Origin: Anaerolineae bacterium
Lineage (GTDB): Bacteria; Chloroflexota; Anaerolineae; Promineifilales; Promineifilaceae
DNA length: 64,000 bases
Direction of reading: 5' to 3'
NCBI GenBank assembly: GCA_023954475.1
Contig: JAMLHW010000002.1
Span: 124,001 to 188,000 of the forward strand
Below the pieces are notes generated by a model. That model did not search any database. It was not told the origin of the DNA and saw only the letters and a program-made list of their open reading frames with translations. The translations under genes and the position numbers were made by a program. Below, in pieces: positions 49,443-58,086 of the stretch (position 1 is the stretch's first letter; every line of letters begins with the position of its first letter).

Positions 49443-51141
49443 CGACCAAATGCCACGGTCGGTCCGCGACTACGTCCGTGTGTGAAGACAGCACTTTGTT
49501 GACGGTTGCAGCCGGATGGACGACGCCGTATGTGACGCCGGGTGCATGTTCGGCAGCGGTGATCAGCGGATAGCTGATATAGCCGTCGAATGGGCGCGTT
49601 TCCCAGGGTGTCATCAGCGTAAAATCGCTGTGTAGCGTCATAATCTGACTTGTACCTGATTCTGATGGGCGGGTAGCTGTTACGAGGCAGACGCGATTTT
49701 CGGCCGAACGCTCGACGAGCCCCAGTTCTGTTTCCCACTTTTCCAGAACATGAATAGGTGCGGCAACGACATCGGCATCTTGCAGTGCCGCGAGACGGAA
49801 CGTTTCCGGATAGATGGTGTCATTGCCGACAATGATTGCCAGCTTGCCCCAGGGCAAATCGGCTACCGTTTGTGCGTCGCCGAGGTCAGTAGCCCATGCC
49901 GCATGGCGGTTGCTGTGGTGTAATTGCGGTTGGTGGTGGATGATGCCGTTGCGTCCTATGGCGACGCCAATGTGTTGGTACCCTGCACCTGTCTGGCCCA
50001 CGAGGGACGTAACCACGAGTGCATCGCTATCGGCGCGGTCGAGCGCTTCGCTGAGGGTGAGAATGGCTTGCACCGAGCGCGTAATGCCATCTTCCGGGTC
50101 GGTAACGATGCCGTCAGCAAAGCAAAACAGCTCGGGCAGTACAATGAGCTGTGCGCCGTTACGCGCTGCTTCAGCGACTAGTTCGGCCGAATTTTCAATT
50201 GCATCACGCCCTTCGTCGTCAGGTTGAATGGCGGCAACTTTCAATTCGGCTGCACCCGGTTTTCGCGTTGCCGGCTGCGATGCGATGCCAATAGGCGTAT
50301 ACAAGTCGGGTCGACGGCTGGTAAAAATATTGGTTCCATCGGGGCGCAATTTGTTGTCTGTCGAACTGACGTCAATGTCTGCGACAACAACGGCTTCGCC
50401 GGACCCGGGTGCTTTGGCGAGCACGGTTCCGTCTGGTGCGACGATTTGACTGTCCCCAGCGCCATCGAGGAAATGGGCGGGAATATTGGTTGCCTCGCTC
50501 ACCGGTTCGACCAGAAATTCGGGGATCAATGGCGCAACTTTGTTGGCAGCGACTACAAAGACCTTGTTTTCTGCTGCGCGAACGGGCACATGCAGTGATC
50601 CTTCGTCGACTGCAAAGGAATTGAGGCTGTTGCACAGAATTTGTGCGCCGCGTAGCGCCAGGCCGCGCGGCGTTTCGTTGACGACGCCGTCCATACACGC
50701 ATACGTTCCGATTCGGCCGATAGGCGTTTCGACAATCGGTGCAACTGACTGAGCTTTTTCCAAAAAGTCATTTTCATGACCCATCAACACCTGCTTGTCC
50801 GACTGTGACAATAGCCTGCCATCAGGACCATACAATAAGCTCGTCCCTGTGGCTGTACCGTTTTGCCGCCGTACAGTGCAGTTGATGACGATGTAGCAGT
50901 CGTGTTCGGCCGCTTTGGCAGCGATGGCCTCAAGAAAATCGCCATCAAGTGCTACAGAGACTTGAAAGCAATGCTGCTTGTCATCGTACCACGAGTTGTG
51001 ATTGCAAAATTCGGGCAAAACCATTAAATCAGGCTTTTCCAGCGCGGCGGTGTCGATCATGCGCAGGCATGTTTCCAGATTCGCTGCTACATCGCTGACG
51101 GCGCCAAACTGTAACGCAGCCACTCGAATTGTGTCACTCAT
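49426..51141 (-). CDS. Tandem carbon-nitrogen hydrolase (two nitrilase domains)
   Basis: 571 residues from MSDTIRVAALQFGAVSDVAANLETCLRMI. Domain 1 (1-285) has the full triad: Glu in LPEFCNHN, Lys in SDKQVLMGHEND, Cys in YACMDGVVNETPRGLALRGAQIL (near 147). Domain 2 (about 295-570) opens LKVAAIQPDDEGRDAIENSAELVAEA with Glu in LPELFCF, but the nucleophile position reads IIVGNDTIYPETFRLAALQDAD, so Cys is missing and the domain is probably inactive. Such enzymes hydrolyse nitriles, amides or carbamoyl groups. The frame is open to 51240 but family similarity starts at 51141. ALDH overlaps its end. Confidence 0.88.
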   Translation of the reverse strand: MSDTIRVAALQFGAVSDVAANLETCLRMIDTAALEKPDLMVLPEFCNHNSWYDDKQHCFQVSVALDGDFLEAIAAKAAEHDCYIVINCTVRRQNGTATGTSLLYGPDGRLLSQSDKQVLMGHENDFLEKAQSVAPIVETPIGRIGTYACMDGVVNETPRGLALRGAQILCNSLNSFAVDEGSLHVPVRAAENKVFVVAANKVAPLIPEFLVEPVSEATNIPAHFLDGAGDSQIVAPDGTVLAKAPGSGEAVVVADIDVSSTDNKLRPDGTNIFTSRRPDLYTPIGIASQPATRKPGAAELKVAAIQPDDEGRDAIENSAELVAEAARNGAQLIVLPELFCFADGIVTDPEDGITRSVQAILTLSEALDRADSDALVVTSLVGQTGAGYQHIGVAIGRNGIIHHQPQLHHSNRHAAWATDLGDAQTVADLPWGKLAIIVGNDTIYPETFRLAALQDADVVAAPIHVLEKWETELGLVERSAENRVCLVTATRPSESGTSQIMTLHSDFTLMTPWETRPFDGYISYPLITAAEHAPGVTYGVVHPAATVNKVLSSHTDVVADRPWHLVDAITG

Positions 51142-51332
51142 AGGGAGACCCCCGGTCAACGGAAATGTCACGGCATTATAACATTCCACTTTTGCGCTGC
51201 AAATCCGCGCCGCAGCGAATAATAATCGTTGCCTAAGCACATAGCTGCACGCCTGTCTGCGGGAATCGTTTTCGTTAAACTACCATGTTGCTGTCTCCGT
51301 AAAAATGTGGCGGCGCTATATGGCATATTAGC

Positions 51333-53408
51333 ATGACAGAATTGTTTCAGGCACTCGGCGAGGAATTGCAATTCAGGTGGACGTTGATCACGACACTCGA
51401 CGTGATCGATATGCTGTTTGTCGCTGCCATGCTTTATCTGCTGTTCAGTCTGTTGCGCCGCAGTCAGGCTGTGTTTTTAGTGCGCGGTGTTCTCGTTCTG
51501 CTCGTCATATTTTTTACGACGACAATTCTCGTACCACTGCCGACTTTTACGTATCTGACGGCGATTGCAATTGTGGCGATCATGATAGCGGTTCCTATTA
51601 CCTTGCAACCGGAGTTGCGGCAGTGGCTTGAAAAAATCGGCCGAACGACTTTTCTCTCCGGCTCCCGGAAACAGGAGTTGGCAGAACACGTTATCCCCAA
51701 TCTGTTGCGCGCGTCAGAAAATCTGTCCGCGACGTATACCGGTGCTTTGATCGTACTGGAAGGCAGTGTACCTCTTGATGATGTAATCACCACTGGTATC
51801 ACCATCAATGCTCGTTTGAGTGCCGAATTGCTGCAAACGATATTCTTCGACAAGACGGCCCTGCACGACGGCGCTGTTGTGATACGCGACGACACAATCG
51901 TTGCGGCCGGTTGTATTCTGCCGCTAACCGCACGCGAATTGTTGTCGTCCAATCGGCGCTTTGGTACACGTCATCGCGCCGCAATTGGACTGAGTGAGAC
52001 CGGCGACGCGTTGACGATTGTCGTTAGTGAAGAGACAGGCGCACTGTCGGTAGCTTACAACGGCAAGTTTCGTACCGGATTGGACAGCGTTGCCCTACGT
52101 CAGACTATTTTTAATTTCTATTCACAGACAGATCAGGCGGAGCGGCGGCAATGGCTACCTGCATGGCGTCGACCCAGCGTACGTTCGGTGGCATCGACCC
52201 TGGGATATATACTGGCTTCGATATTTCTGGCAGTTGTCTTGTGGCTGATCGTATCGACTTCGTCGAACCCCATTGCACGGGAAGTGATCACCGATGTGCC
52301 GTTGACGATCACCGATATGCAAGATGATCGGGTGCTGGCTGTGCCTCCGCCGTCAGTGGTGACTGTGTCTTACATGACAACTGAGGAACAACTGCCCAAT
52401 TTATCGGCCGAAAGCTTCAGTGCCTCGGCATCGGTATCCGGACTTGGACAAGGCAAGTATCGTGTGCCGGTCGTCGTTGTGCCAGATGCTGAACAAGTCC
52501 ATGTATTGGGTGCCACACCGTCAGAGATAGATGTGACTATTTCTGCTGTTATGACCGCTACCATCCCCGTTGAGGCAGAGGTCACTGATACCAGTCAGTT
52601 GTCGGCAGCCTATATGGTCATTGGCTTGCCGAGCGTCATTCCCTCAACCGTCACCGTTGTTGGCCCCCAAACGACCGTTGAACGCATTGCCCGTGCCGTT
52701 GCGTCTGTTTCCATTGCCAATGCGGCCAGTACCGTGCGGTCAATTGTGCCGGTGCGGCTTCTCGACCAGGAAGGTAATCAAGTCACCGGCATTACGCCCG
52801 TGCCAGCCAACGCTGAGATTACTGTTTCCATCGTGCAACGGTTTGACGCCAAAGATGTTGGTGTTCGGGCTGTTACGACGGGTACGCCACCCGAAGGCTA
52901 TTGGTTGAGCAGCTTGCGCACGGAACCCGCAACCGTAACGCTACAGGGTCGCCCGACCGCACTGGCAAACTACGAAGGGTTCATCGATACGCTGCCGGTT
53001 GATATTAGTGAAGCCGAAAGCGAATTGCGGGTTCAGACTCCTCTGGATTTAGCGGAGGGTGTAGAGGCGTTGGATGCGTCTGGTGCGCCGATTACGACGG
53101 TTACTGTTATTGCCACAGTCAGCGAACGCCGCGGCGACATCGTGTTGACATTGCCCATTGCGATTGTCGGCGGTGATGGCATGACCGTGACCGTGCAGCC
53201 ACAATCTGTCGACGTGTTGCTCAGCGGCCCCACGCCGACGCTGGAGCGTATTCAGGCTGATCCGTCTTTGGTTACAGTGACAGTTGATGTGAGTACACTG
53301 GTGCCAGGCGAAAGTCGTGAAGTGACACCACGAGTGGTCGTGCCCAATGACATTATCGCCCAACTGGTAACGCGCAATGTGATTGTGACGCGTACCGTTG
53401 AGCCATAA
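51333..53408 (+). CDS. cdaA: Fused diadenylate cyclase (CdaA) and YbbR/CdaR regulator
   Basis: 691 residues. Three N-terminal helices (about 25-90), then a DisA_N cyclase domain with LHDGAVVIRDDTIVAAGCILPLT (DGA near 178) and FGTRHRAAIGLSE (RHR near 212), the ATP-binding pair for c-di-AMP synthesis. A membrane helix near 290-310 (LGYILASIFLAVVLWLIVSTSS) leads to three to four YbbR repeats to the end. In Firmicutes CdaA and its extracytoplasmic regulator CdaR (YbbR) are separate neighbouring genes; here they are one polypeptide with the same membrane order. The product should make c-di-AMP inside while the YbbR part lies outside (inference). Confidence 0.93.
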   Translation: MTELFQALGEELQFRWTLITTLDVIDMLFVAAMLYLLFSLLRRSQAVFLVRGVLVLLVIFFTTTILVPLPTFTYLTAIAIVAIMIAVPITLQPELRQWLEKIGRTTFLSGSRKQELAEHVIPNLLRASENLSATYTGALIVLEGSVPLDDVITTGITINARLSAELLQTIFFDKTALHDGAVVIRDDTIVAAGCILPLTARELLSSNRRFGTRHRAAIGLSETGDALTIVVSEETGALSVAYNGKFRTGLDSVALRQTIFNFYSQTDQAERRQWLPAWRRPSVRSVASTLGYILASIFLAVVLWLIVSTSSNPIAREVITDVPLTITDMQDDRVLAVPPPSVVTVSYMTTEEQLPNLSAESFSASASVSGLGQGKYRVPVVVVPDAEQVHVLGATPSEIDVTISAVMTATIPVEAEVTDTSQLSAAYMVIGLPSVIPSTVTVVGPQTTVERIARAVASVSIANAASTVRSIVPVRLLDQEGNQVTGITPVPANAEITVSIVQRFDAKDVGVRAVTTGTPPEGYWLSSLRTEPATVTLQGRPTALANYEGFIDTLPVDISEAESELRVQTPLDLAEGVEALDASGAPITTVTVIATVSERRGDIVLTLPIAIVGGDGMTVTVQPQSVDVLLSGPTPTLERIQADPSLVTVTVDVSTLVPGESREVTPRVVVPNDIIAQLVTRNVIVTRTVEP

Positions 53409-53416
53409 TAGTTTTT

Positions 53417-53456
53417 TGCGCGACCGGTCAACCCGTTCAGTTTGACCAATCGCGCA
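53417..53456. terminator. Imperfect hairpin between convergent cdaA fusion and acyl-CoA ligase genes
   Basis: TGCGCGA + GGTCAA (53417-53431) pairs with TTGACC + TCGCGCA (53442-53456), with a 2x2 internal loop. The T-run lies before, not after, the stem on the plus strand, so it is not canonical, but its place between two stops suggests a role as a two-way barrier. Confidence 0.5.
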
Positions 53457-53475
53457 TTGTCAATAGACGCTGTGG

Positions 53476-55023
53476 CTAATCGCGTAATTCGCGCTTCAAG
53501 ATTTTTCCAGTCGCCGTCATCGGTAATTCTGTGCTGATTTCGACCAAACGAGGGTATTTGTAAGCTGCCATATTGTCTTTGCACCACGCGATTATCTCGT
53601 CAGGGGTGGCACTGGCGCCGTCTTTCAGGATGACGAATGCTTTGATCTCTTCACCGTGGCTGTCATGCGGTACGCCGATAACGGCGACGAGGCTGATGGC
53701 GGGATGTGTCATCATGATTTCTTCAACTTCGCGTGGATAGACGTTGAAGCCACCGCGAATAATCATGTCTTTGACGCGGTCGGTGATGTAGAGGTAACCG
53801 TCTTCATCAAAAGTGCCGATGTCGCCTGTGTAGAACCAGCCGTTTTTCATGACCTCAGCAGTCGCTTTCGGCCGATTGTAGTATCCCTTCATCACATTGT
53901 GGCCTTTGATGACGATTTCACCCATTTCACCGGGCTGCACGTCATTGTCATCTACATTGACGACGCGCACATCGACACCCCAAACAGGTATGCCTACAGA
54001 GCCCGGTTTGCTGGGAATGTCAATGCGGTTGAACGTGGCGACCGGGCTTGTCTCCGACAATCCGTAGCCTTCCAGAATCTTCACCGTGTAGCGTTCACCG
54101 AACTGTTTCAGCACTTCCACCGGCAGCGCCGAGCCGCCGGACACAGCCATCGTCAGATTATTGGCGATTTGCTCCAAGTCGTAATTGTCTGCACCCGGAT
54201 AGTTGAGCAAGGCCCAATACATCGTTGGTACACCAGCGAAAAATGTGACATTATCGCGTTCCATGATTGCCAGTGCTGTGTCCGGATCAAAACGTGGCAA
54301 GAGTGATAGCGAGGCGCGTGTATAGAAGCCGGCGTTCATTTGCACTGTTTGTCCAAACGAGTGGAATAGAGGCAGTGTGATCAAGTGAACATCGTGTTCG
54401 CCGATGGCGAACAGGTTGTCTGCCAGGCGTGCGTTTAACAGCATATTCATATGTGACAACTCAGCCCCTTTGGGCATACCGGTTGTGCCGCTCGTGTAGA
54501 GAATGACGGCGGTATCGTCGGGGTTGGTTTGCACGGTATCGAAAGCGGGTGACTGTCTGCCCATCAGCATGCCCAGTGTTTGTGTGCCTTCAATCGGCGA
54601 CGGCGCGGTCGGATCAGCCGTAATCATGAAGAAATGTTCGCAGCTAGCGGTGTTTGAAAAGCCTTCATAGCCAAATTGGCCCATTGGTAGTTCGGGCGTA
54701 CCCTGGAAACAGAAGTAAGCTTTCGCATCGGAATCTGCCAGGTGATAGGCGATTTCCCGCCCTTTTAGCAGTACATTGAGCGGAACAACGGTAGCGCCGG
54801 CTTTGAGGATGCCGTAGTAAATGATGGGGAAAAACGGCAGATTCGGGCAGGTGAGGGCGACTTTATCTCCTCGGCCGATGCCACGTGCCGCCAGCCCATT
54901 GGCAACTTGATTAGCGGCAGCATTGACCGCTTTGTATGGCAGTTTGACGTCGTTAAAGATAACAGCAATGCGATCCGGACATTCACGGGCTGAATCTTCG
55001 AGTAGGACGGATAAGTTTAGCAT
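53476..55023 (-). CDS. Long-chain acyl-CoA ligase (AMP-dependent)
   Basis: 515 residues of the ANL superfamily. AMP-binding motif AVILYTSGTTGMPKGAELSHMN near 174, A5 motif EGYGLSETSPVATFN, A7 GWFYTGDIGTFDEDGYLYITDRVKDMIIRGGFNVYPREVEEIM and A10 ELPMTATGKILKRELRD at the end with the catalytic lysine. It activates carboxylic acids, most likely fatty acids, to acyl-CoA. Chain length cannot be read from sequence. It stands alone, converging with cdaA. Confidence 0.93.
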   Translation of the reverse strand: MLNLSVLLEDSARECPDRIAVIFNDVKLPYKAVNAAANQVANGLAARGIGRGDKVALTCPNLPFFPIIYYGILKAGATVVPLNVLLKGREIAYHLADSDAKAYFCFQGTPELPMGQFGYEGFSNTASCEHFFMITADPTAPSPIEGTQTLGMLMGRQSPAFDTVQTNPDDTAVILYTSGTTGMPKGAELSHMNMLLNARLADNLFAIGEHDVHLITLPLFHSFGQTVQMNAGFYTRASLSLLPRFDPDTALAIMERDNVTFFAGVPTMYWALLNYPGADNYDLEQIANNLTMAVSGGSALPVEVLKQFGERYTVKILEGYGLSETSPVATFNRIDIPSKPGSVGIPVWGVDVRVVNVDDNDVQPGEMGEIVIKGHNVMKGYYNRPKATAEVMKNGWFYTGDIGTFDEDGYLYITDRVKDMIIRGGFNVYPREVEEIMMTHPAISLVAVIGVPHDSHGEEIKAFVILKDGASATPDEIIAWCKDNMAAYKYPRLVEISTELPMTATGKILKRELRD

Positions 55024-55123
55024 GTGGACTCCTGGTTTAGTTTGTGTAGATGGGAGTGTATGTTAGTTGAAAGTCATCCATTGACGTAATTGTACGCAAC
55101 ACGCTTGTTTCAGACGAGCGCAA

Positions 55124-55915
55124 TCAGGTCAGGTAGAAACCAATAGTGATGCAGGCGATGGTGAATGCGCCGAGCCCCATCTCGATTAGACCCAGCGTTC
55201 TAGCGGTCACGTCGCGTCGAAAGCGTGATAAGCCTCCGCCCGTGCGTAGCCACAAAACGATGAAAGCGACCAGTGTTGTCGCCGGCAGCAGATTGGCTGT
55301 TACCAGCATGCCAACCACAATCAATGCGACAGTACTTGCCGCCAGCGCGGGTGCAATAGACACAGGTTTACCCTTGACAAGCCGCAGGCGAGCGCGGATG
55401 TAAAGAACTGACGGCACACTTCGTGCGACCATCGCTGCCCACAAAGCCAGCGCTATTGCCCATGTCAACCCACCGGCGATGCTGATGGCGATGACAATGG
55501 CGGCAAAGGCGGTTGGCGCCGCAAATTCAGCCTGCCAACTACGTACTGTGCGCAGATCGTAAATGAAAAAAACCAGTGCGAACGGAAGGGCAGGCAGAAG
55601 GGCCAAAAGTGGCACGATGCCACCAGTCAGGTAGGCCAGCACGATCGCCGTGAGCGCGATGATGATGTAGGCAGCAGCTATGTTTTGTGCATAGCGTGTT
55701 CGGGGTCTTTTTGTGCCGCGCAGGTTGTCTTGCAGAACGATCTTGAGGGGGCGTTGGACGAGGAACCCGAAAAAAGCTGATATGCTTAGCCAGAAGCCGG
55801 CCCATGACGGCGCTATGAGCAGACCAAGAGCGATTGGTTCGAGAACGAGACCCCAACTGCCATGTTCAGCCGGTAACGCAACTGTGCGCAACCGTATCGG
55901 CCGATTGCGGCTCAT
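55124..55915 (-). CDS. YwiC-like membrane protein
   Basis: 263 residues with about eight membrane helices. The start MSRNRPIRLRTVALPAEHGSWGLVLEPIALGLLIAP contains the HGSWG motif of the YwiC family, followed by FGFLVQRPLKIVLQDNLRGTKRPRTRYAQN and IRARLRLVKGKPVSIAPALAAS. YwiC-like proteins are distantly related to UbiA prenyltransferase-like membrane proteins; their function is not known. The ATG at 55915 has AGAGGA 5 nt upstream, which makes the longer frames from 55945 and 55990 unlikely. TCGGCCGA at 55897 encodes part of the N-terminal NRPIR. Confidence 0.87.
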   Translation of the reverse strand: MSRNRPIRLRTVALPAEHGSWGLVLEPIALGLLIAPSWAGFWLSISAFFGFLVQRPLKIVLQDNLRGTKRPRTRYAQNIAAAYIIIALTAIVLAYLTGGIVPLLALLPALPFALVFFIYDLRTVRSWQAEFAAPTAFAAIVIAISIAGGLTWAIALALWAAMVARSVPSVLYIRARLRLVKGKPVSIAPALAASTVALIVVGMLVTANLLPATTLVAFIVLWLRTGGGLSRFRRDVTARTLGLIEMGLGAFTIACITIGFYLT

Positions 55916-56031
55916 TTTCCTCTGTTCTTTTGTGCGGACAGACATGGAACAAGTATAGTGGTTCGCCTGCCTGGCAACAATACGATTCACGCTTCGCCTG
56001 CAAACAACGACGTGGTGAAAAATCCCTTGTG

Positions 56032-58086
56032 CTACGGCAAAGTCAAATCTGCGGCCGTTCCTAAGGGCTGCAAATCGGCCGAATCATAGAATCCGGTCCG
56101 CAGTGCCATGCCATTTGCTGCGCCTTCAATGCGATATGTGTCGATGATTGTCTCTCCGGGTCGCCAATCACTCGTTGGATAGCCTAGCGGAGGGCGATCC
56201 AGTTGGGCGACAAGGTTCCCTTCCCTGTCGAGTGCGTGGACAAAGGCGGTGTAGGCTGTTGTGACCGGCCGATTGGCTTGCCAGTACAGCGTCACAGCCA
56301 GCGCGTCACTTTCCGCTGTGACATCGTAGCCGCGCAGGGAAATGGCGTCGCCGAATGCATGATCAATAGGTTGGGACGGCGTTGGACGGTTGCTTTCGGC
56401 CGAAACAGAAACGATTATGGTGTTGTCGTCCGCTTCCGTCACCGTCGCATCGGGAAACAGTGCCATCACATGTGACAGGGTTGTCATATCATCGCGGCGA
56501 ACAAAGTACACCGTGTCGCCGGGGCCGAACGGAATCAGGTCGTGAAAGCCGTCAAACGTATGCAGCCGATCGGCGTCACCGTTTAGTGCAAAATAAATGG
56601 TTGCCATTTCTTCCTGATTGGGTGAAAGGAAAAGGGTGGTATCGGCCGAATAATTCGCCGCATGTTGCCCCAATTCCCAATCGGCCAAATAGAAGTCAGC
56701 TTCGATCTGTGGATGGGAGGCGTATCGGCCGAAATAGTCGAACGTTGTCCACACGGTGCTAACCAAAAATAGGGACACTATCAAAACCAACGCCCACGAT
56801 CCGAGACGTGGTGTCAGTTTATCGAGCACCCATACAGCACCGACACCGATAACTATAGTGACGGCTGGTGCAGCGCCGGTCATTCGGCCGAAATGGGGCG
56901 CATCGCCGCTCAGGATCGTTGCCAGCAGCATCACGGTCAGCCAGAGAAAGAGGAAGAGCCCCTGGTGTTGTCGGCGCAATGACTTTTTGGTTGCCGTGGC
57001 AGCCATTCCCGTAATGAAAAAGAGCGCTTGCAATGCATCGAGATAGGGTCTGCCCGGCAGGTTATGCCGCAAATGGGTTTCGCCCTGCCAGAAAAAACCG
57101 CGCACGATTCGGCCGATGTTGTTCAGCCACGTCAGGAGCGGCTGTCCCTCGACCGCACCCAGCCCTCGATTGGCGACATAGGCGGTGCGAAAGACAAAAA
57201 AATAGGGGTAGCGGGCGAAATAAAGCAGCAGCGGCATGGCTACAACGATGGCCGCACCGCCTAATGCCAAAAAAGCCGTGCCATACTGTCGCAATGCGGC
57301 GCGGTCACGCCAAAACCAGACAAGGGCATAACCCGCAAAAACCAACGGAAATAACCGCGCTGCCGCATAAATGTACAGTCCAAACCCAAGCAACAATCCG
57401 CCGGCAACAAACCAGCCGGTCACGGCCCAGGTGCCCTTCGTTTCATACTGGCCGTCTTCTCGGCTGCTATCTACTTTGCGCATTCCACGCCAGAAACAAT
57501 AGACGGCTAGCGTCTCGACGGGCACAAAAAGCATTGCTCGCAGCCCGAAGCGGCTGAAATGAATTGCAGGGAAGAGGATCGCCAATGCAAAGGCGGCAAA
57601 AAGAGGTGCAAACCGGCGCAGACGGTCGTCGATTCCTGCAAGCAGGGCATCGGCTGCAAAAAACGTTGTTACCACGGCCAGCACACCGGCGACCGCAGGC
57701 ACAGCCCGGATCGCCCACGGAGTTGCGCCAAACAGCTTGACCGACACGGCCATCAGATAGATGTGCAGCGGTTCGCGCCCGTAGTTGCCCTCAAAAAAGA
57801 TCGGGAAACGGGTCACGATTGGTGCGTTTTCGGCGTGCGCTTCGGCCGAATACAGTTCCCAGCCTTCGTAAAACAGCGGAAATTCACGCCCTTGTGCCAG
57901 CGCCAGCGCATCCAGCCCATTGTACGCTTCGTCGTGATAGAAGCCGGGCGGCATGCCGTCGAGATTCCAGAACCGCAGCACAGCGGCGAGTAGTGTAATG
58001 GCGAACAGGGCGAGCCAATCGCGGCGCGGGCGTTTCCCGGAGTCGGTGAAACTTGAGCGGGGTGGTGCGGTGACGGCGTTACTCAA
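56032..58086 (-). CDS. GT39/ArnT-like membrane glycosyltransferase
   Basis: 684 residues. About 11-12 membrane helices up to 470, with the first loop GMPPGFYHDEAYNGLDALALAQG, where the Asp-Glu pair is the catalytic base region of the PMT/ArnT-type (GT39, GT83) family, and NYGREPLHIYLMAVSVKLFGATPWAIRAVPAVAG. The C-terminal 200 residues are extracytoplasmic and beta-rich. It likely transfers a lipid-linked sugar to protein or lipid outside the cell (inference). It overlaps the end of the upstream GT39-like gene by 8 nt. TCGGCCGA is dense here, with seven copies. Confidence 0.87.
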   Translation of the reverse strand: MSNAVTAPPRSSFTDSGKRPRRDWLALFAITLLAAVLRFWNLDGMPPGFYHDEAYNGLDALALAQGREFPLFYEGWELYSAEAHAENAPIVTRFPIFFEGNYGREPLHIYLMAVSVKLFGATPWAIRAVPAVAGVLAVVTTFFAADALLAGIDDRLRRFAPLFAAFALAILFPAIHFSRFGLRAMLFVPVETLAVYCFWRGMRKVDSSREDGQYETKGTWAVTGWFVAGGLLLGFGLYIYAAARLFPLVFAGYALVWFWRDRAALRQYGTAFLALGGAAIVVAMPLLLYFARYPYFFVFRTAYVANRGLGAVEGQPLLTWLNNIGRIVRGFFWQGETHLRHNLPGRPYLDALQALFFITGMAATATKKSLRRQHQGLFLFLWLTVMLLATILSGDAPHFGRMTGAAPAVTIVIGVGAVWVLDKLTPRLGSWALVLIVSLFLVSTVWTTFDYFGRYASHPQIEADFYLADWELGQHAANYSADTTLFLSPNQEEMATIYFALNGDADRLHTFDGFHDLIPFGPGDTVYFVRRDDMTTLSHVMALFPDATVTEADDNTIIVSVSAESNRPTPSQPIDHAFGDAISLRGYDVTAESDALAVTLYWQANRPVTTAYTAFVHALDREGNLVAQLDRPPLGYPTSDWRPGETIIDTYRIEGAANGMALRTGFYDSADLQPLGTAADLTLP

